From positions 1 to 64,000 of the forward strand of contig NZ_JAPMLN010000017.1 of NCBI RefSeq assembly GCF_026410405.1: DNA of 64,000 bases, given 5' to 3'. Below, in pieces: positions 53,134 to 63,083 of this stretch; positions within the stretch are counted from its first letter, which is position 1; every line of letters starts with the position of its first letter. The notes beneath the pieces were generated by a model. It was not told where the DNA came from. It did not search any database and saw nothing but the letters and a program-made list of their open reading frames with translations. The translations under genes were made by a program, and so were the position numbers. The stretch comes from Marinicella gelatinilytica (GTDB taxonomy: Bacteria > Pseudomonadota > Gammaproteobacteria > Xanthomonadales > Marinicellaceae).

Positions 53134-54399
53134 ATGTATTTATCCGTTAATCGCACTTTATTACTGTTTAGCTTTTTTATGTGTTTTACCACTCAGGTGG
53201 TTTTGGCTCAGTCCAAGACCTACCCCGATGGCCATGGTGGTGAAGTGACCTTTCCCCAGGGTGATGTGTCTTTTGCCGATGAAGTCATCTATAGCGATAC
53301 CGGATCAGAACAACCTGTTAAAGATGCCGGCGATCCCGAGGAGGCGCTTGGTCCGCCGAATTATAAAGAAGGTAACAAGCGAGGCTATGTGTCCTTGGGT
53401 TGTAGCGGCGAGCTGATATTGAAATTCACTGATAACCAATTGATTGATATTCCCGGTCCTGATTTGTATGTGTTCGAAGTTGGCCCGGCGATTGAGCCCA
53501 CGGCGTTGGCTGTGTCCAATAACAATAAAGATTGGGTGGGCATTGGTCAAATTGAAGGCGGTAAGTCGGAGATTGATATTGCGCCTTATGTAGACAGTGA
53601 CATGAGCTTTCGTTATGTCAAATTAATTGACTTAAAAGAACAATGTGGCGGCGATACACCGGGTGCCGACATTGATGCGGTTGGCGCGATTGGCTCATTA
53701 CAACACATCGCTTTAGACAGTTCGGTGTTATTCAATACCGGCAAATATCAACTCAAGAGCGAAGCAAGCAAAGCGATTGCTGATGCCCTGGCTAATATTG
53801 ATCAGGCACAAATCCAATCGGTGATTATCAGCGGTCATACGGACAATGTCGGTAGCGCCGAGTCAAACCAAGAGTTATCGAAAAACCGCGCCCAATCTGT
53901 CGCAGATTACCTAATTGCCGAAACCGGTATTGAGGAAAACAAGATAACAATCCAAGCCCATGGCGAGAGTGACCCCATTGCCAGTAACGAGACTGAAGAA
54001 AGCCGAAGTAAGAACCGCAGGGTAGAGCTGAGTATCCGATCCATCGCCACTGAGACTGCACAGAATGTGGAGCGCATCAGAATCTTAGGTATATGGCGTT
54101 CCAAAGATAACCGTCAGACTACACTACGCCAAACCAATGACACCATCAGTGGTGAATACACACAAAAAGGTGGCGGCCAAATTATTGGCGAATTTACCGA
54201 TGAAACCGTGTTTGAAGGTTTTTGGATCAAAAAAAGCTCTTCACAAACCTGCAAAACCGAAAAAGCAGGTAGCAAATACTGGGGCAAACTTCTGATCCAG
54301 TTTGATTCACCAAACCGCGATGTATTTGACGCCAAATGGTCATATTGTGATGCAGAAAAATGGCAAGGAAACTGGCAGCAAGCAAACAGAATTCTGTGA
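53134..54399 (+). CDS. Exported OmpA-family protein
   Basis: A 421-aa exported protein. Signal peptide to about residue 26 (FMCFTTQVVLAQ). Residues 40-185 form a beta-rich region (ADEVIYSDTG, LGPPNYKEGNKRGYVSLGC) resembling discoidin-like surface domains. Residues about 195-305 are an OmpA peptidoglycan-binding domain with GHTDNVG, LSKNRAQSVADYL and SRSKNRRVELS. The last 115 residues are unassigned. AAGGAG eight bases before 53134 sets the start; TTG at 53128 is too close. It probably ties the surface to the cell wall. Confidence 0.88.
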   Translation: MYLSVNRTLLLFSFFMCFTTQVVLAQSKTYPDGHGGEVTFPQGDVSFADEVIYSDTGSEQPVKDAGDPEEALGPPNYKEGNKRGYVSLGCSGELILKFTDNQLIDIPGPDLYVFEVGPAIEPTALAVSNNNKDWVGIGQIEGGKSEIDIAPYVDSDMSFRYVKLIDLKEQCGGDTPGADIDAVGAIGSLQHIALDSSVLFNTGKYQLKSEASKAIADALANIDQAQIQSVIISGHTDNVGSAESNQELSKNRAQSVADYLIAETGIEENKITIQAHGESDPIASNETEESRSKNRRVELSIRSIATETAQNVERIRILGIWRSKDNRQTTLRQTNDTISGEYTQKGGGQIIGEFTDETVFEGFWIKKSSSQTCKTEKAGSKYWGKLLIQFDSPNRDVFDAKWSYCDAEKWQGNWQQANRIL

Positions 54400-54981
54400 T
54401 AAATATCTTTAAGTATTTTTTAGAATGAGAAAGAATGGCAGGTTCTTTATGATTTTTAATTTGGGACATGCATTAACTGAGGCAATATTAGAATACATTT
54501 CTTCTGATAATATGGTACTTTCAGAGTGAAAAGTTGACTAACTTTAGAGTATTTTGGTTAAAAGTATAGAGCTTAATGTTCTTGACTATATTTTTTTGGT
54601 TTTTACCAGATTCAAGCCGAGCGGTATGACCTCACAGAAGTGAAGAGGTTAGAAGAATAGTTGGGGTTATTCTATTTCAAAGCATGTTTTAGGCGAATAC
54701 CAACGGACCATTTGGCCTCGTGGTCCCTACTGTTGGTTGCTGTGTTTTTTGTGAGTATTCTTTAAGCTGCTTAACCGTTCCAACGGCTGAAAAATTCATC
54801 AGGAACGAATTTTCATGCAAGCCCTCATGGATGAGGGTGAGTATCAGGGATGATACGAATAATACCCAATAGATTTGGAACACTTCAATTAAATAAAGGT
54901 GTCAGCACCGGATAGTACTTACTGACCCCTTTATATTCATTTCAATGGCTGAAGTGGTTCAGTTTAAGTGATTGTTTACAA
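54400..54981. other. Gene-poor stretch with two hairpins
   Basis: I see no convincing gene. An open frame on the minus strand (54689-54883) is weak. A hairpin at 54699-54737 combines ACCAAC/GTTGGT and GGACCA/TGGTCC with a five-base bulge, followed by TTTTTT. A second hairpin lies at 54895-54932. Confidence 0.4.
54895..54932 (-). terminator. Hairpin downstream of the CCGGCS gene
   Basis: AAAGGTGTCAG and CTGACCCCTTT form an 11-bp stem with one mismatch. On the minus strand it is followed by ATTTAATT. It lies about 50 bases past the small gene's stop and could end its transcript. Confidence 0.45.
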
Positions 54982-55155
54982 TCAAGAACAACCACCGCAA
55001 CAGACACCGTCTTCACCATGTTTTGGCTTCTTGTCAGTGGTTGGCGTATTTTCAGAGGTGGCTTGAGCCAGTGTATCTTCTTTTTGGGCTGGCGTTGTTT
55101 CCACTGCTTGTTGTTTGTTGTTGCTTGTGAATATGTTCTTAAATATGTTAACCAT
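54982..55155 (-). CDS. Small CCGGCS-motif protein
   Basis: A 57-aa protein: MVNIFKNIFTSN at the start, a Gln/Thr/Glu/Lys-rich middle, and the end GEDGVCCGGCS. The tail matches the CCGSCS motif family of very small proteins of marine gammaproteobacteria, function unknown. The Cys cluster suggests metal or redox binding. GAGAG precedes the ATG. A longer overlapping frame (54942-55211) on the same strand is a shadow without conserved features. Confidence 0.75.
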   Translation of the reverse strand: MVNIFKNIFTSNNKQQAVETTPAQKEDTLAQATSENTPTTDKKPKHGEDGVCCGGCS

Positions 55156-55293
55156 GTGATTGTTCTCTCAGTATCTTCAATTAAAGTCTGCCGGTGACGG
55201 CGCAAAGCCAAAGTGTAGACTTAAAATTACGTGGAGACAATGCCATCAGGCATGGTTAAGCGCTTTGGGCGTTCTATTTGCCTAAAAGTTGAT

Positions 55294-57147
55294 TCATATC
55301 AAATCATGTTCCTGACAAAATACTTTAAATGAGGCAGTTAGTAAAGCCACATCTGTTTCCGGCGATATGGACACTCTGACCACGTAATCTTTGTCTTCTT
55401 CTTTGGTGGTGCCTTGCGTTGAAGTGGCCGGAATGGTCCAGTAGCTGCCTTTGAGTTGTCCGTAACTGACGCAGTTTTTGCAGTCTTTCGGGTGCTTTTT
55501 AATCATGAATTCGATTAATTTTTTATTCAGTGCTTTTTGTCGTTCCTGACGTTCTTCTTTGGTTTCGGCTTCGACGGGTAGGTCGAGGGAAAATACCGAA
55601 GGCTTAAAACCTCTTTGTGCCATCTCATCTGTGACATAAAAAATCTTGGCTTTGGGTAGGATGGCTTGTATCTGTCGGACAAATTCACGGGTGTTTTGGT
55701 AGGCTTTGACGATGCGTTCAGGCATGGAGGGCATGGTTTCAGCCAGGGTGTTGAGTTGCTTGGCATCGGCCTGGTTATCAGATAATTTTAAATGGGCGGC
55801 GATCAATGGCATTAAATCTCTCGCCACTTGGTTGGCTGCACAATAGCCGGCGATACAGCGACCGCCACTGGGAAATTTTGAACCGCTGGCAAATGAAATA
55901 GTTTTCACCGTGTTAAGCTCGCTGTCGGAGTGTAATAATTGCACATTGGGGCAGAAGGTTTGATCCACCATAAAAACCGGTTGCACAGCGTCGCCACCGT
56001 TGGGTGTTTGTCGTTGCAGACTCAGGGTTTCGCTCAAAGCGGTCATGTCGGGCACTTCAACCCTTGGATTGGTGGGAATTTCAGCCAAGACAATTGGTAC
56101 GCCATCAACCTTTGCAACCGATGCTAAAACCGTCTCTAAGCTGTTAACTAAATCGGCACCGCCATCTACCAATAAATCGACAATCTCTGCTTGCGGGATT
56201 AAATCAGCCACCCGTCGGGATTGGTCATTGGTACCGCCGTAACAGTTGGGTGGTAATATGATTTTAATCGGTTTGTCGGGATGTGCGGTGCGGGCATTTT
56301 CGACCAGACCCATCAAAATGGCGTATTGAATCGACAAACCACTGGACGCCACCAACGGCATCGATGAACTGCCGGTATTGTCTTGAATGCATTTGGTCAC
56401 AGTGTTTTTGGCTTCATGGTTAAGTGTTGTCACAGGGACCTTATTGCCAACCAGTTCCTGCAAAATCTGATAACAGTTAGCCGGTGACATGGCGATGGTT
56501 TCACGCCTTCTGACATGTTGCACTGCACTGACCAGCTGCGTTGAATCGGATTGGTGAATAATGATGATAGAACCCAGCGCGGGGTGGATGTTAACGGTTT
56601 GGTCAATATATGGGTTTTTCGTTAGCTTCTCACTAAACGGCTGTTGGGTGACATAAATTATACGGCCATCGTTATGTTGTGGAATCTCATCGCTGTCTTT
56701 TACCTGGGTTAATTGGTATTGATAACCGTAGATGTTTTTGAGTCTGGACTCGTCGAGAAGCGGTGATTCCTCGCCATCGTAATAAATATAGGTGGCTTTA
56801 TTATTCAGGGCATTGTGGCGCAAAATAGCCAAAATAGGCATGGTTTTAGAGGCAAAGGCAATAACCTGTTCATCGTCAACCCCATTAATCTCGGCCAAAA
56901 CCCATTCCAATAAACTTGATAGCTGATGTCCTAATCGGATGTAATCATAGGCTGTGGGTAATTTCTCGAGTTCATCACTGTTCACCAAGCCGGATGAAAG
57001 TCGTTTTTTTAATTCGTCTAAAAATTCTGTCTTGGCTTTGGATTCATTGTAAATATCGAGCCGATGGGTGGTGAGTTTAAGCCAGTCTTGAGGCAAGTTA
57101 TTCAGCAGCGTTTTAATTGATTTTAATATATCGGTGTTGGTATTCAA
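55294..57147 (-). CDS. Long PLP-dependent Cys/Met-metabolism-like enzyme
   Basis: A 617-aa protein. From about residue 260 on it has the fold pattern of the cystathionine gamma-synthase group: EIPTNPRVEVPDMTAL, VDQTFCPNVQL and SFASGSKFPSGGRCIAGYC, where the Lys of SGSKF should bind pyridoxal phosphate (SATKYLGG in classical members). The first 200 or more residues are additional and unassigned. A C-terminal CxxC is in DCKNCVSYG. Classical enzymes are about 390 aa. No Met/Cys gene is adjacent, so the reaction is open. Starts with a good leader, AGAGATC before ATG. Confidence 0.75.
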   Translation of the reverse strand: MNTNTDILKSIKTLLNNLPQDWLKLTTHRLDIYNESKAKTEFLDELKKRLSSGLVNSDELEKLPTAYDYIRLGHQLSSLLEWVLAEINGVDDEQVIAFASKTMPILAILRHNALNNKATYIYYDGEESPLLDESRLKNIYGYQYQLTQVKDSDEIPQHNDGRIIYVTQQPFSEKLTKNPYIDQTVNIHPALGSIIIIHQSDSTQLVSAVQHVRRRETIAMSPANCYQILQELVGNKVPVTTLNHEAKNTVTKCIQDNTGSSSMPLVASSGLSIQYAILMGLVENARTAHPDKPIKIILPPNCYGGTNDQSRRVADLIPQAEIVDLLVDGGADLVNSLETVLASVAKVDGVPIVLAEIPTNPRVEVPDMTALSETLSLQRQTPNGGDAVQPVFMVDQTFCPNVQLLHSDSELNTVKTISFASGSKFPSGGRCIAGYCAANQVARDLMPLIAAHLKLSDNQADAKQLNTLAETMPSMPERIVKAYQNTREFVRQIQAILPKAKIFYVTDEMAQRGFKPSVFSLDLPVEAETKEERQERQKALNKKLIEFMIKKHPKDCKNCVSYGQLKGSYWTIPATSTQGTTKEEDKDYVVRVSISPETDVALLTASFKVFCQEHDLI

Positions 57148-57276
57148 TGATCTCTCCAGTTTGATGACATGTGATGACGAACATGAATGATATGGGCAAA
57201 TGTCGTTAGTTCAACATCCGCACAGCATTAACGTCAGTCCTTATGGATTTTATCTGAGATGATTGTTTTTGTGGGC

Positions 57277-57305
57277 GAAAAAAAAGGGAGACCCATGGCC
57301 TCCCT
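57277..57305 (-). terminator. Terminator of the S8 protease
   Basis: On the minus strand AGGGAGGCC-ATG-GGTCTCCCT forms a stem with one G-T pair, followed by eight T. It starts 30 bases after the protease stop. Confidence 0.88.
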
Positions 57306-57334
57306 AAACATTGATAAAAATGGATTATTCAAAT

Positions 57335-59341
57335 TTAATCGTTAAATTGAATACTCCATGAATCGATGTAACCACCATCTCGATAAGAATGGTCAGTCAC
57401 TTCTAAACGCCATTGACCGGCTGATTCAAGGGTTCCACCGTTCAAATTAACATCAAGTAGTAAGTTATCGCCACTGTCAGACGGATTATTCCGCGCATGG
57501 ACAGTACCACTGGCACCTGTGGGTGTAAATACTTTCACAGACAAGTCACCACGGTACGTGTGCTTGATGTCAGCTTTCACTGTAATGCTTCCGATTGCAC
57601 CTGAACGTGGCACATTGATATAAGAGTTTACAACACCTGCTGCACCCGTAGAGATTGTGACATTTGAGGTGTTTTCAAAGAAGTTATTACCACCTCCGCC
57701 ACCGCCGGCTGTATAGCTACCCAATAGGCTGACACCTGAATAACTGCTGTAACCTCTTAACATCACATGGTAAGTACCTGCTTGAACATTACTGATGTTA
57801 CAAGTTTCATTGTTACCAGATCGCCAGGGACGACAATCATAAGTAGAGGTGGTTGGTTTGCTGCCGTATCGAACATACAGATCGGCATCACCAGAGCCGC
57901 CACTCATGGCAAAACTAAGGTTAGTAGCACCTGCTGGAACTTGTAAAGTGAAGAAGGTTTCTGAACCTGAAGAACCTGACAAGCCTGTTTTCGCTGTGCC
58001 ATTGGTTAATGTGCCATCAACCGGATCAGGCCCTGGACCTGGATCACCGGAACCACTGAAATTGTTTAACAACAGATTCGGTGAGCCGGAACGGGCATCA
58101 GACACTTTATTCATGATGGCTGCATTTTTAATGGCATTACCAACTTGAGTCGGTGATGCATTTGGGTATTCATCCAAATAGAGCGCAGCGACACCGGCCA
58201 CATGGGGTGAAGCCATTGACGTACCACTGATGGTGTTGGTGGCTGTATTACTGGTTGACCAGGTTGAGGTGATGGATGAACCCGGGGCATAGATATCTAA
58301 ACAAGAGCCATAATTTGAAAATGATGATCTTGCATCAGAACTGGTGGTGGAACCAACCGTAATGGCATTAGCGGCTCTGGCAGGTGAGTAAGAACAGGCA
58401 TTGCTGTTGTCATTACCGGCTGCGACCACCATGGTGATACCTTGAGAAACTGCTGAGTTAACGGCATTGTCAAGTGCAGAACTGGCACCGCCACCCAAAC
58501 TCATATTAGCCACTGCAGGTTTAATATGATTTGCAGCAACCCAATCAACACCACCGATAACACCCGAGTTTGAACCTGAGCCATCACAACCCAGTACCCG
58601 AACGGCATAAATTCTGGCATCTTTGGCGACGCCATAAGTGGTAGAACCAATGGTACCGGCCACATGTGTGCCGTGGCCTTGACAGTCATTGGTGCCGTTG
58701 CCATCGTTAATCGCCGTATAACCGGAACGACCACGATTACCAAACTGGTTATGCGTAATTCTGACACCGGTATCAATTACATAAGCATTAACACCCGTAC
58801 CATCGTAGTCATAGCTGTAGGTGTTATTCAAAGGTAAATTAGCCTGATCAATTCGATCTAAGCCCCAAGTGGCATTGTTTTGTGTGGCACCGATACTAAC
58901 AACCTGGTCAGCTTCAATGTAATCGACCCGCGGATCTTTTAATAAAGCGGCAACGTGTTTGACGGAAGCCGATTGCATGACAAAACCATTAATGGCTGAC
59001 GAATAGATCTGGCTCACAGATCCACGTGCCTGAGTGGCTAACGTCACACCAATATCTTGCACCACAGCAGCGCGCGCCTCAGCCAACGAAAAGTTAGCAG
59101 AAACTCTTTGTACGGCAGATTCGTTCACGGTGCTGTCTTTTAAAACAACTATGTATTGATCGGAAATCTTTGTGGCCAAATTCATGCCTTGTATTTGCGG
59201 TTTCGAAGAATTGGCGTCGCCATTGAATTGCGCCATGCCAATTTGACAAGTGGCGGCTAAAGTGATGGTTGCTAAAGATCTTGAAATTGCGTATCGTAAA
59301 GAATTTTTTGGCGAACGCGCGCCATTCTCTAATTTTTTCAT
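57335..59341 (-). CDS. Secreted subtilisin-like S8 protease
   Basis: A 668-aa extracellular serine protease. Signal peptide (ATITLAATCQIGMAQ), an I9-type propeptide (YIVVLKDSTVNESAVQRV), then the catalytic domain with Asp in YVIDTGVRITH, His in GHGTHVAGTIG, Asn in VVAAGNDN and Ser in GTSMASPHVAG. A pre-peptidase C-terminal (PPC) domain runs about residues 445-550 and a proprotein-convertase P domain about 560-668, ending DSWSIQF. Both C-terminal domains are usually trimmed on maturation. Monocistronic with its own terminator. Confidence 0.95.
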   Translation of the reverse strand: MKKLENGARSPKNSLRYAISRSLATITLAATCQIGMAQFNGDANSSKPQIQGMNLATKISDQYIVVLKDSTVNESAVQRVSANFSLAEARAAVVQDIGVTLATQARGSVSQIYSSAINGFVMQSASVKHVAALLKDPRVDYIEADQVVSIGATQNNATWGLDRIDQANLPLNNTYSYDYDGTGVNAYVIDTGVRITHNQFGNRGRSGYTAINDGNGTNDCQGHGTHVAGTIGSTTYGVAKDARIYAVRVLGCDGSGSNSGVIGGVDWVAANHIKPAVANMSLGGGASSALDNAVNSAVSQGITMVVAAGNDNSNACSYSPARAANAITVGSTTSSDARSSFSNYGSCLDIYAPGSSITSTWSTSNTATNTISGTSMASPHVAGVAALYLDEYPNASPTQVGNAIKNAAIMNKVSDARSGSPNLLLNNFSGSGDPGPGPDPVDGTLTNGTAKTGLSGSSGSETFFTLQVPAGATNLSFAMSGGSGDADLYVRYGSKPTTSTYDCRPWRSGNNETCNISNVQAGTYHVMLRGYSSYSGVSLLGSYTAGGGGGGNNFFENTSNVTISTGAAGVVNSYINVPRSGAIGSITVKADIKHTYRGDLSVKVFTPTGASGTVHARNNPSDSGDNLLLDVNLNGGTLESAGQWRLEVTDHSYRDGGYIDSWSIQFND

Positions 59342-59631
59342 ATTAGAAGTCTCTCCTCTATGTTAAATGATTGGATTGATAATTCAATCCGGCTATAGCA
59401 CCTTTTATTTTTATAATTATTTATGGTGTGGCTTTAATGAATCTCGTTTCATAAAAGCTGTATATATTTATCTTTAAAAAAACGATTAAAAATGTGATGA
59501 TGTTATCAAAACGCTAAACTAAGAACTCATTAAACAACCAAAACCCTTGTTTTTTTGAAAATAAAAAAGTTTATTCTCAGATTTATTAAAATTTTTTACA
59601 GTCGGACCTTTTTATAAAGCAATACTAATCT

Positions 59632-59890
59632 AACCCGTGGTACATTTAGGACAGAAGCCAACAAGTATTGTCATATCGGCTACGTCCGTTCCAACTAATG
59701 TAGCAGACCTAGTTCCGTGTAGGCCACCGAGCGAAGACCAGTTAATATAAATTAAGCGGTTTGTGCGAAGCACAAGAAGCTTAATTGAAATGGCGGCGTC
59801 CATGCGCTTCGCTTAGCGGAATGACATGACACTTTTAGGTGCTGAAAGCAATCTTGAGAACCAATTATCATTCCAAATGCACCACGGGTT
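59632..59890. mobile_element. MITE-like element, copy 2
   Basis: A 259-bp relative of the element at 52851. Right end 59872-59890 equals the same 19-bp inverted repeat; left end AACCCGTGGTACATTTAGG is slightly degenerate. It is flanked by the direct repeat AATCT (59627-59631 and 59891-59895). Inside it holds a GTAGGCCACC word found in the 61.8-62.2 kb repeats, a hairpin AATTAAGC...GCTTAATT (59750-59786) and the CGCTTCGCTTAGCGGAATGAC word of copy 1, in the opposite orientation. Confidence 0.75.
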
Positions 59891-60070
59891 AATCTAGATA
59901 AGTTTTAGGATAGCGATGCTTTAAAGTTGGTTATAAACTGGTTGTTTACAGTTTATATAAAGTTTATGAATCCTTAAGAGGCAAACCATTTGCTATTTAA
60001 TGCATCAAAAGGCTTTATTAAAGCCCAATTGCCGTTATAATCGCGCCCTTTTTAACGTATCGGCCCTCAC

Positions 60071-61666
60071 ATGATCAGCACCGCCAATATCACCATGCAG
60101 TTTGGTTCAAAACCACTCTTTGAAAATATCTCCGTTAAATTTGGAAACGGCAACCGCTATGGTTTGATTGGCGCCAACGGCAGCGGTAAATCAACCTTTA
60201 TGAAAATCCTCACCGGTGAATTGAAACCCACATCAGGCAATGTCTCTTACGATCCGGATGAGCGCATTGGTGTTTTGGGTCAAGATCAGTATGCCTTTGA
60301 AGAGCAAACAGTGATAGACACCGTCATTATGGGTCACAAAGAGTTGTGGCACAACAAAGTTGAACGGGATCGTATTTACAGCCTGCCTGAAATGTCTGAA
60401 GAAGACGGCATGCAAGCGGCTGAGCTGGAAAGTGCCTTTGCGGAAATGGACGGTTATTCCGCGGAAGCCCGTGCCGGTGAATTGTTATTGGGTCTTGATA
60501 TACCTGAATCACAACATTTCGGACCCATGTCAGAAGTGGCGCCCGGTTGGAAATTGCGGGTATTATTGGCACAAGCCTTGTTTGCTGATCCGGACTTCTT
60601 ATTACTGGATGAGCCCACCAATAACCTTGATATTAACACCATTCGCTGGCTGGAAGAGACCTTAACAGCGAGAAAATCAACCATGATCATCATTTCCCAT
60701 GATCGACATTTTTTAAATTCGGTGTGTACCCACATGGCTGATTTAGATTATGGTGATTTGCAGCTATTTCCGGGTAATTATGACGAATACATGACCGCGG
60801 CCACCCAAGCCCGCGAACGTAAATACGCCGAAAACGCCAAGAAAAAAGCCCAAATCGCCGAATTACAAAGTTTTGTCAGTCGCTTCTCGGCTAATGCCTC
60901 TAAAGCCAAACAAGCCACCTCCCGACAAAAACAAATGGAAAAAATCAAACTGGAAGACATTAAACCGTCATCCAGAGTGAGCCCATACATTATTTTTCAA
61001 CAAGGCAAAAAGCTATTCAGAAACGCCCTTGAAGTCAAAGGCTTAAGCAAATCATTTGATAATCACACCTTATTCAAAGACGTTAACTTACTATTGGAAG
61101 TGGGCGAACGTATCGCCGTTATCGGTGCCAACGGCATCGGTAAAACCACCTTCTTAAACTGCATCACAGAAAACATAGAAGCTGATACCGGCACCATTAA
61201 ATGGTCAGAAAATATCGAGATCGCGTATTTTAAACAAGATAATATGGGTGCTTTTAAGGAAGACATGACCGTTTTTCAGTGGATGGAACAGTTCAAACAA
61301 AAAGGCGATGACGAACAAGCCGTGCGCAGCGTTCTGGGCCGTATGCTGTTCTCCACAGAAGACTCAAAAAAGAAAACCACCGTGCTCTCAGGCGGCGAAA
61401 AAGGCCGCATGATGTTCGGTAAAATCATGCTACAAAAACCCAACGTCATCATCATGGATGAGCCCACAAACCATTTGGATATGGAGTCCATTGAAGCCTT
61501 AAACCTGGCCTTAGAAAACTACGAAGGCACCTTAATCTTCGTCTCCCATGACCGCCAGTTTGTATCATCAATCGCCACCAGAATCATGGAGATACAAGAA
61601 AACGACGTCATCGACTTCCGCGGCACCTACCAGGACTATTTAGAGCGCCAGGGTATTAATACCTAA
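60071..61666 (+). CDS. ybiT: ABC-F family ATPase YbiT
   Basis: A 531-aa cytosolic protein with two ABC domains and no membrane part. ABC-F proteins act on ribosomes. Walker A are GANGSGKST and GANGIGKTT; Walker [12 protein letters not shown] and [11 protein letters not shown]. The first signature is [10 protein letters not shown], as in YbiT; the second is LSGGEKGR. The linker is a basic coiled coil (about residues 240-300). Length and sequence fit E. coli YbiT. Followed by a 14-bp stem-loop. Confidence 0.94.
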   Translation: MISTANITMQFGSKPLFENISVKFGNGNRYGLIGANGSGKSTFMKILTGELKPTSGNVSYDPDERIGVLGQDQYAFEEQTVIDTVIMGHKELWHNKVERDRIYSLPEMSEEDGMQAAELESAFAEMDGYSAEARAGELLLGLDIPESQHFGPMSEVAPGWKLRVLLAQALFADPDFLLLDEPTNNLDINTIRWLEETLTARKSTMIIISHDRHFLNSVCTHMADLDYGDLQLFPGNYDEYMTAATQARERKYAENAKKKAQIAELQSFVSRFSANASKAKQATSRQKQMEKIKLEDIKPSSRVSPYIIFQQGKKLFRNALEVKGLSKSFDNHTLFKDVNLLLEVGERIAVIGANGIGKTTFLNCITENIEADTGTIKWSENIEIAYFKQDNMGAFKEDMTVFQWMEQFKQKGDDEQAVRSVLGRMLFSTEDSKKKTTVLSGGEKGRMMFGKIMLQKPNVIIMDEPTNHLDMESIEALNLALENYEGTLIFVSHDRQFVSSIATRIMEIQENDVIDFRGTYQDYLERQGINT

Positions 61667-61680
61667 TTTGGAGAAAATGA

Positions 61681-61719
61681 TTGTGATTGCCACTATAAAA
61701 TAATAAGTGGCAATCACAA
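61681..61719 (+). terminator. Long stem-loop after ybiT
   Basis: A perfect 14-bp stem TTGTGATTGCCACT / AGTGGCAATCACAA with an 11-nt A/T loop. There is no T-tract, so it may stabilise the mRNA end rather than terminate on its own. Confidence 0.6.
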
Positions 61720-61739
61720 TTATAGAATCCAAACCCCAA

Positions 61740-62302
61740 ACCGACGCCGTCGTCCTCGGACTCGATCCGGGGCAGCTTCCGCATCCTGCTAACGCTGCAG
61801 ACCATTTACGCTCCTGCTCACATGGCAGACCTACATCGTGTAGGCCACCAACATCCATGTAGGCCACCCAATCGCTATCGAGTCGATTTACAAGGACGTA
61901 AGGAATGCAAATATTGTCTGATCACCAACAGTAGGGCCCTTAAGGCAACGGCAGGACAGCCGTTTTACCATGCGCAACGGTCACTACCTAATCCCTTTTA
62001 TCGTGACAGACCTACGTCCTGTAGGCCACCCGAAGGGCTGTTGGCATGGATGTCATAAAGTACAACAATAACTGCCTGCTATTTCTGCAGGCCATTTACG
62101 CTCCTGTTCACATGGTAGGCAATTATCGCGTCCTGCTAATGTTGCAGACTTACTTCCTGTAAGCCACCTACATCGATTTGCATGGACGCAAGGAATGCAA
62201 GGATTGTCGGGAACAATAATTGCCATGTAGGCCACCCAGTTCGTGAAACGAACAAAAGTGACGAACGTCATCCTCGGGCACCGACCCGAGGACCTCATGA
62301 CG
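61740..62302. repeat. Composite degenerate repeat field
   Basis: No gene. Shared words include CATTTACGCTCCTG (61802 and 62093), TCCTGCTAA...TGCAGAC (61785 and 62131), GGACGTAAGGAATGCAA or GGACGCAAGGAATGCAA (61893 and 62184) and GTAGGCCACC (61841, 61860, 62020, 62227). A TCCTCGG...CCGAGGA palindrome at 62266-62302 closes it, with a weak relative at 61750. The same palindrome recurs at 62890-62922. It looks like an accumulation of dispersed repeats, part shared with MITE copy 2. Confidence 0.65.
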
Positions 62303-62457
62303 ACACCCATAATTTCAAAAAGAATAAATTTCATCTTCAAAATCATCAAAATTGTCCAAATTAGAAACATAAACAAGTCCACTCTATAAATAGTCCCTCA
62401 TTCTCAAGTTTTGAGAAAGCGCCGGTATAAGATAAGTTTTTAACAAGGAGCCAAACC

Positions 62458-62745
62458 ATGAAAAAAGATTTCAACGATATCCCCAACGATCCTGATACCC
62501 GTATTCTTGTCCATTTTGAAGCCATGCTCGGTGATTTACCGGTCTGTGTGCAAGGCCGGGCATTTGAAGGTGTGCGCGCAGAAAGTATGATTTTTCACGC
62601 CGAAGACGTCAAAAACCTCAGCGATGAAGAACTCATCGCAGAAGTGAAAGAATCACCACTTGTGGATCCCGAAAAAGGAATCACCCTAAGTCGAAAAAAT
62701 CCAGATTTCGCATTCGTAAATTTTAATTTTGTTGTTAAGGACTGA
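62458..62745 (+). CDS. Small acidic hypothetical protein
   Basis: A 95-aa acidic, soluble protein without signal or membrane span. AAGGAGCC precedes the ATG at a good distance, and composition is normal, so I believe it is expressed. Two predicted helices lie about LSDEELIAEVKES. I do not recognise a family. Confidence 0.65.
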   Translation: MKKDFNDIPNDPDTRILVHFEAMLGDLPVCVQGRAFEGVRAESMIFHAEDVKNLSDEELIAEVKESPLVDPEKGITLSRKNPDFAFVNFNFVVKD

Positions 62746-63083
62746 TACTTCAATAGTCTCATTCTCTAGCATGAGATGCAAACGACTAATAATAACCAAG
62801 CACCTCAAGCCGGCTGAGCTTGTCGAAGCCAAACTGAAACGAAACTTTTATTCCAAACACCAAAATAAGTCGCAATTAAAACTGACGGTAGTCATCCTCG
62901 TGCTTGACACGAGGACCTCATAACGTACTTACTATTCCAAACACCAAAATAAGTCGCTACCAATCCACCAACACCCACCAAACCTTTGCACAAACATCAC
63001 AAGCTCATTATATTGATTACGTCGGCATGACAACCGACACCCACCCAAAACTTCATAAAAATCCATCAAAAGGAGGAATCACT
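62746..63083. other. Intergenic stretch with dispersed repeats
   Basis: No gene. It holds GGCTGAGCTTGTCGAAGCC (62812-62830), and a palindrome CCTCGTG...CACGAGG (62895-62914) like that at 62266. A short direct repeat ATTCCAAACACCAAAATAAG occurs at 62852 and 62934. Confidence 0.55.

Noticed and set aside
54689-54883. 64-codon frame on the minus strand
   Set aside because: It spans the bulged hairpin and has no good start signal; possibly a remnant of something larger but not supportable.
54942-55211. 89-codon frame overlapping the CCGGCS gene
   Set aside because: The other frame (54982-55155) has a start with Shine-Dalgarno and a family-type tail; this one has no conserved feature.
61822-62382. 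Frames of 78 and 109 codons in the repeat field
   Set aside because: They translate repeats on both strands and lack ribosome binding sites.
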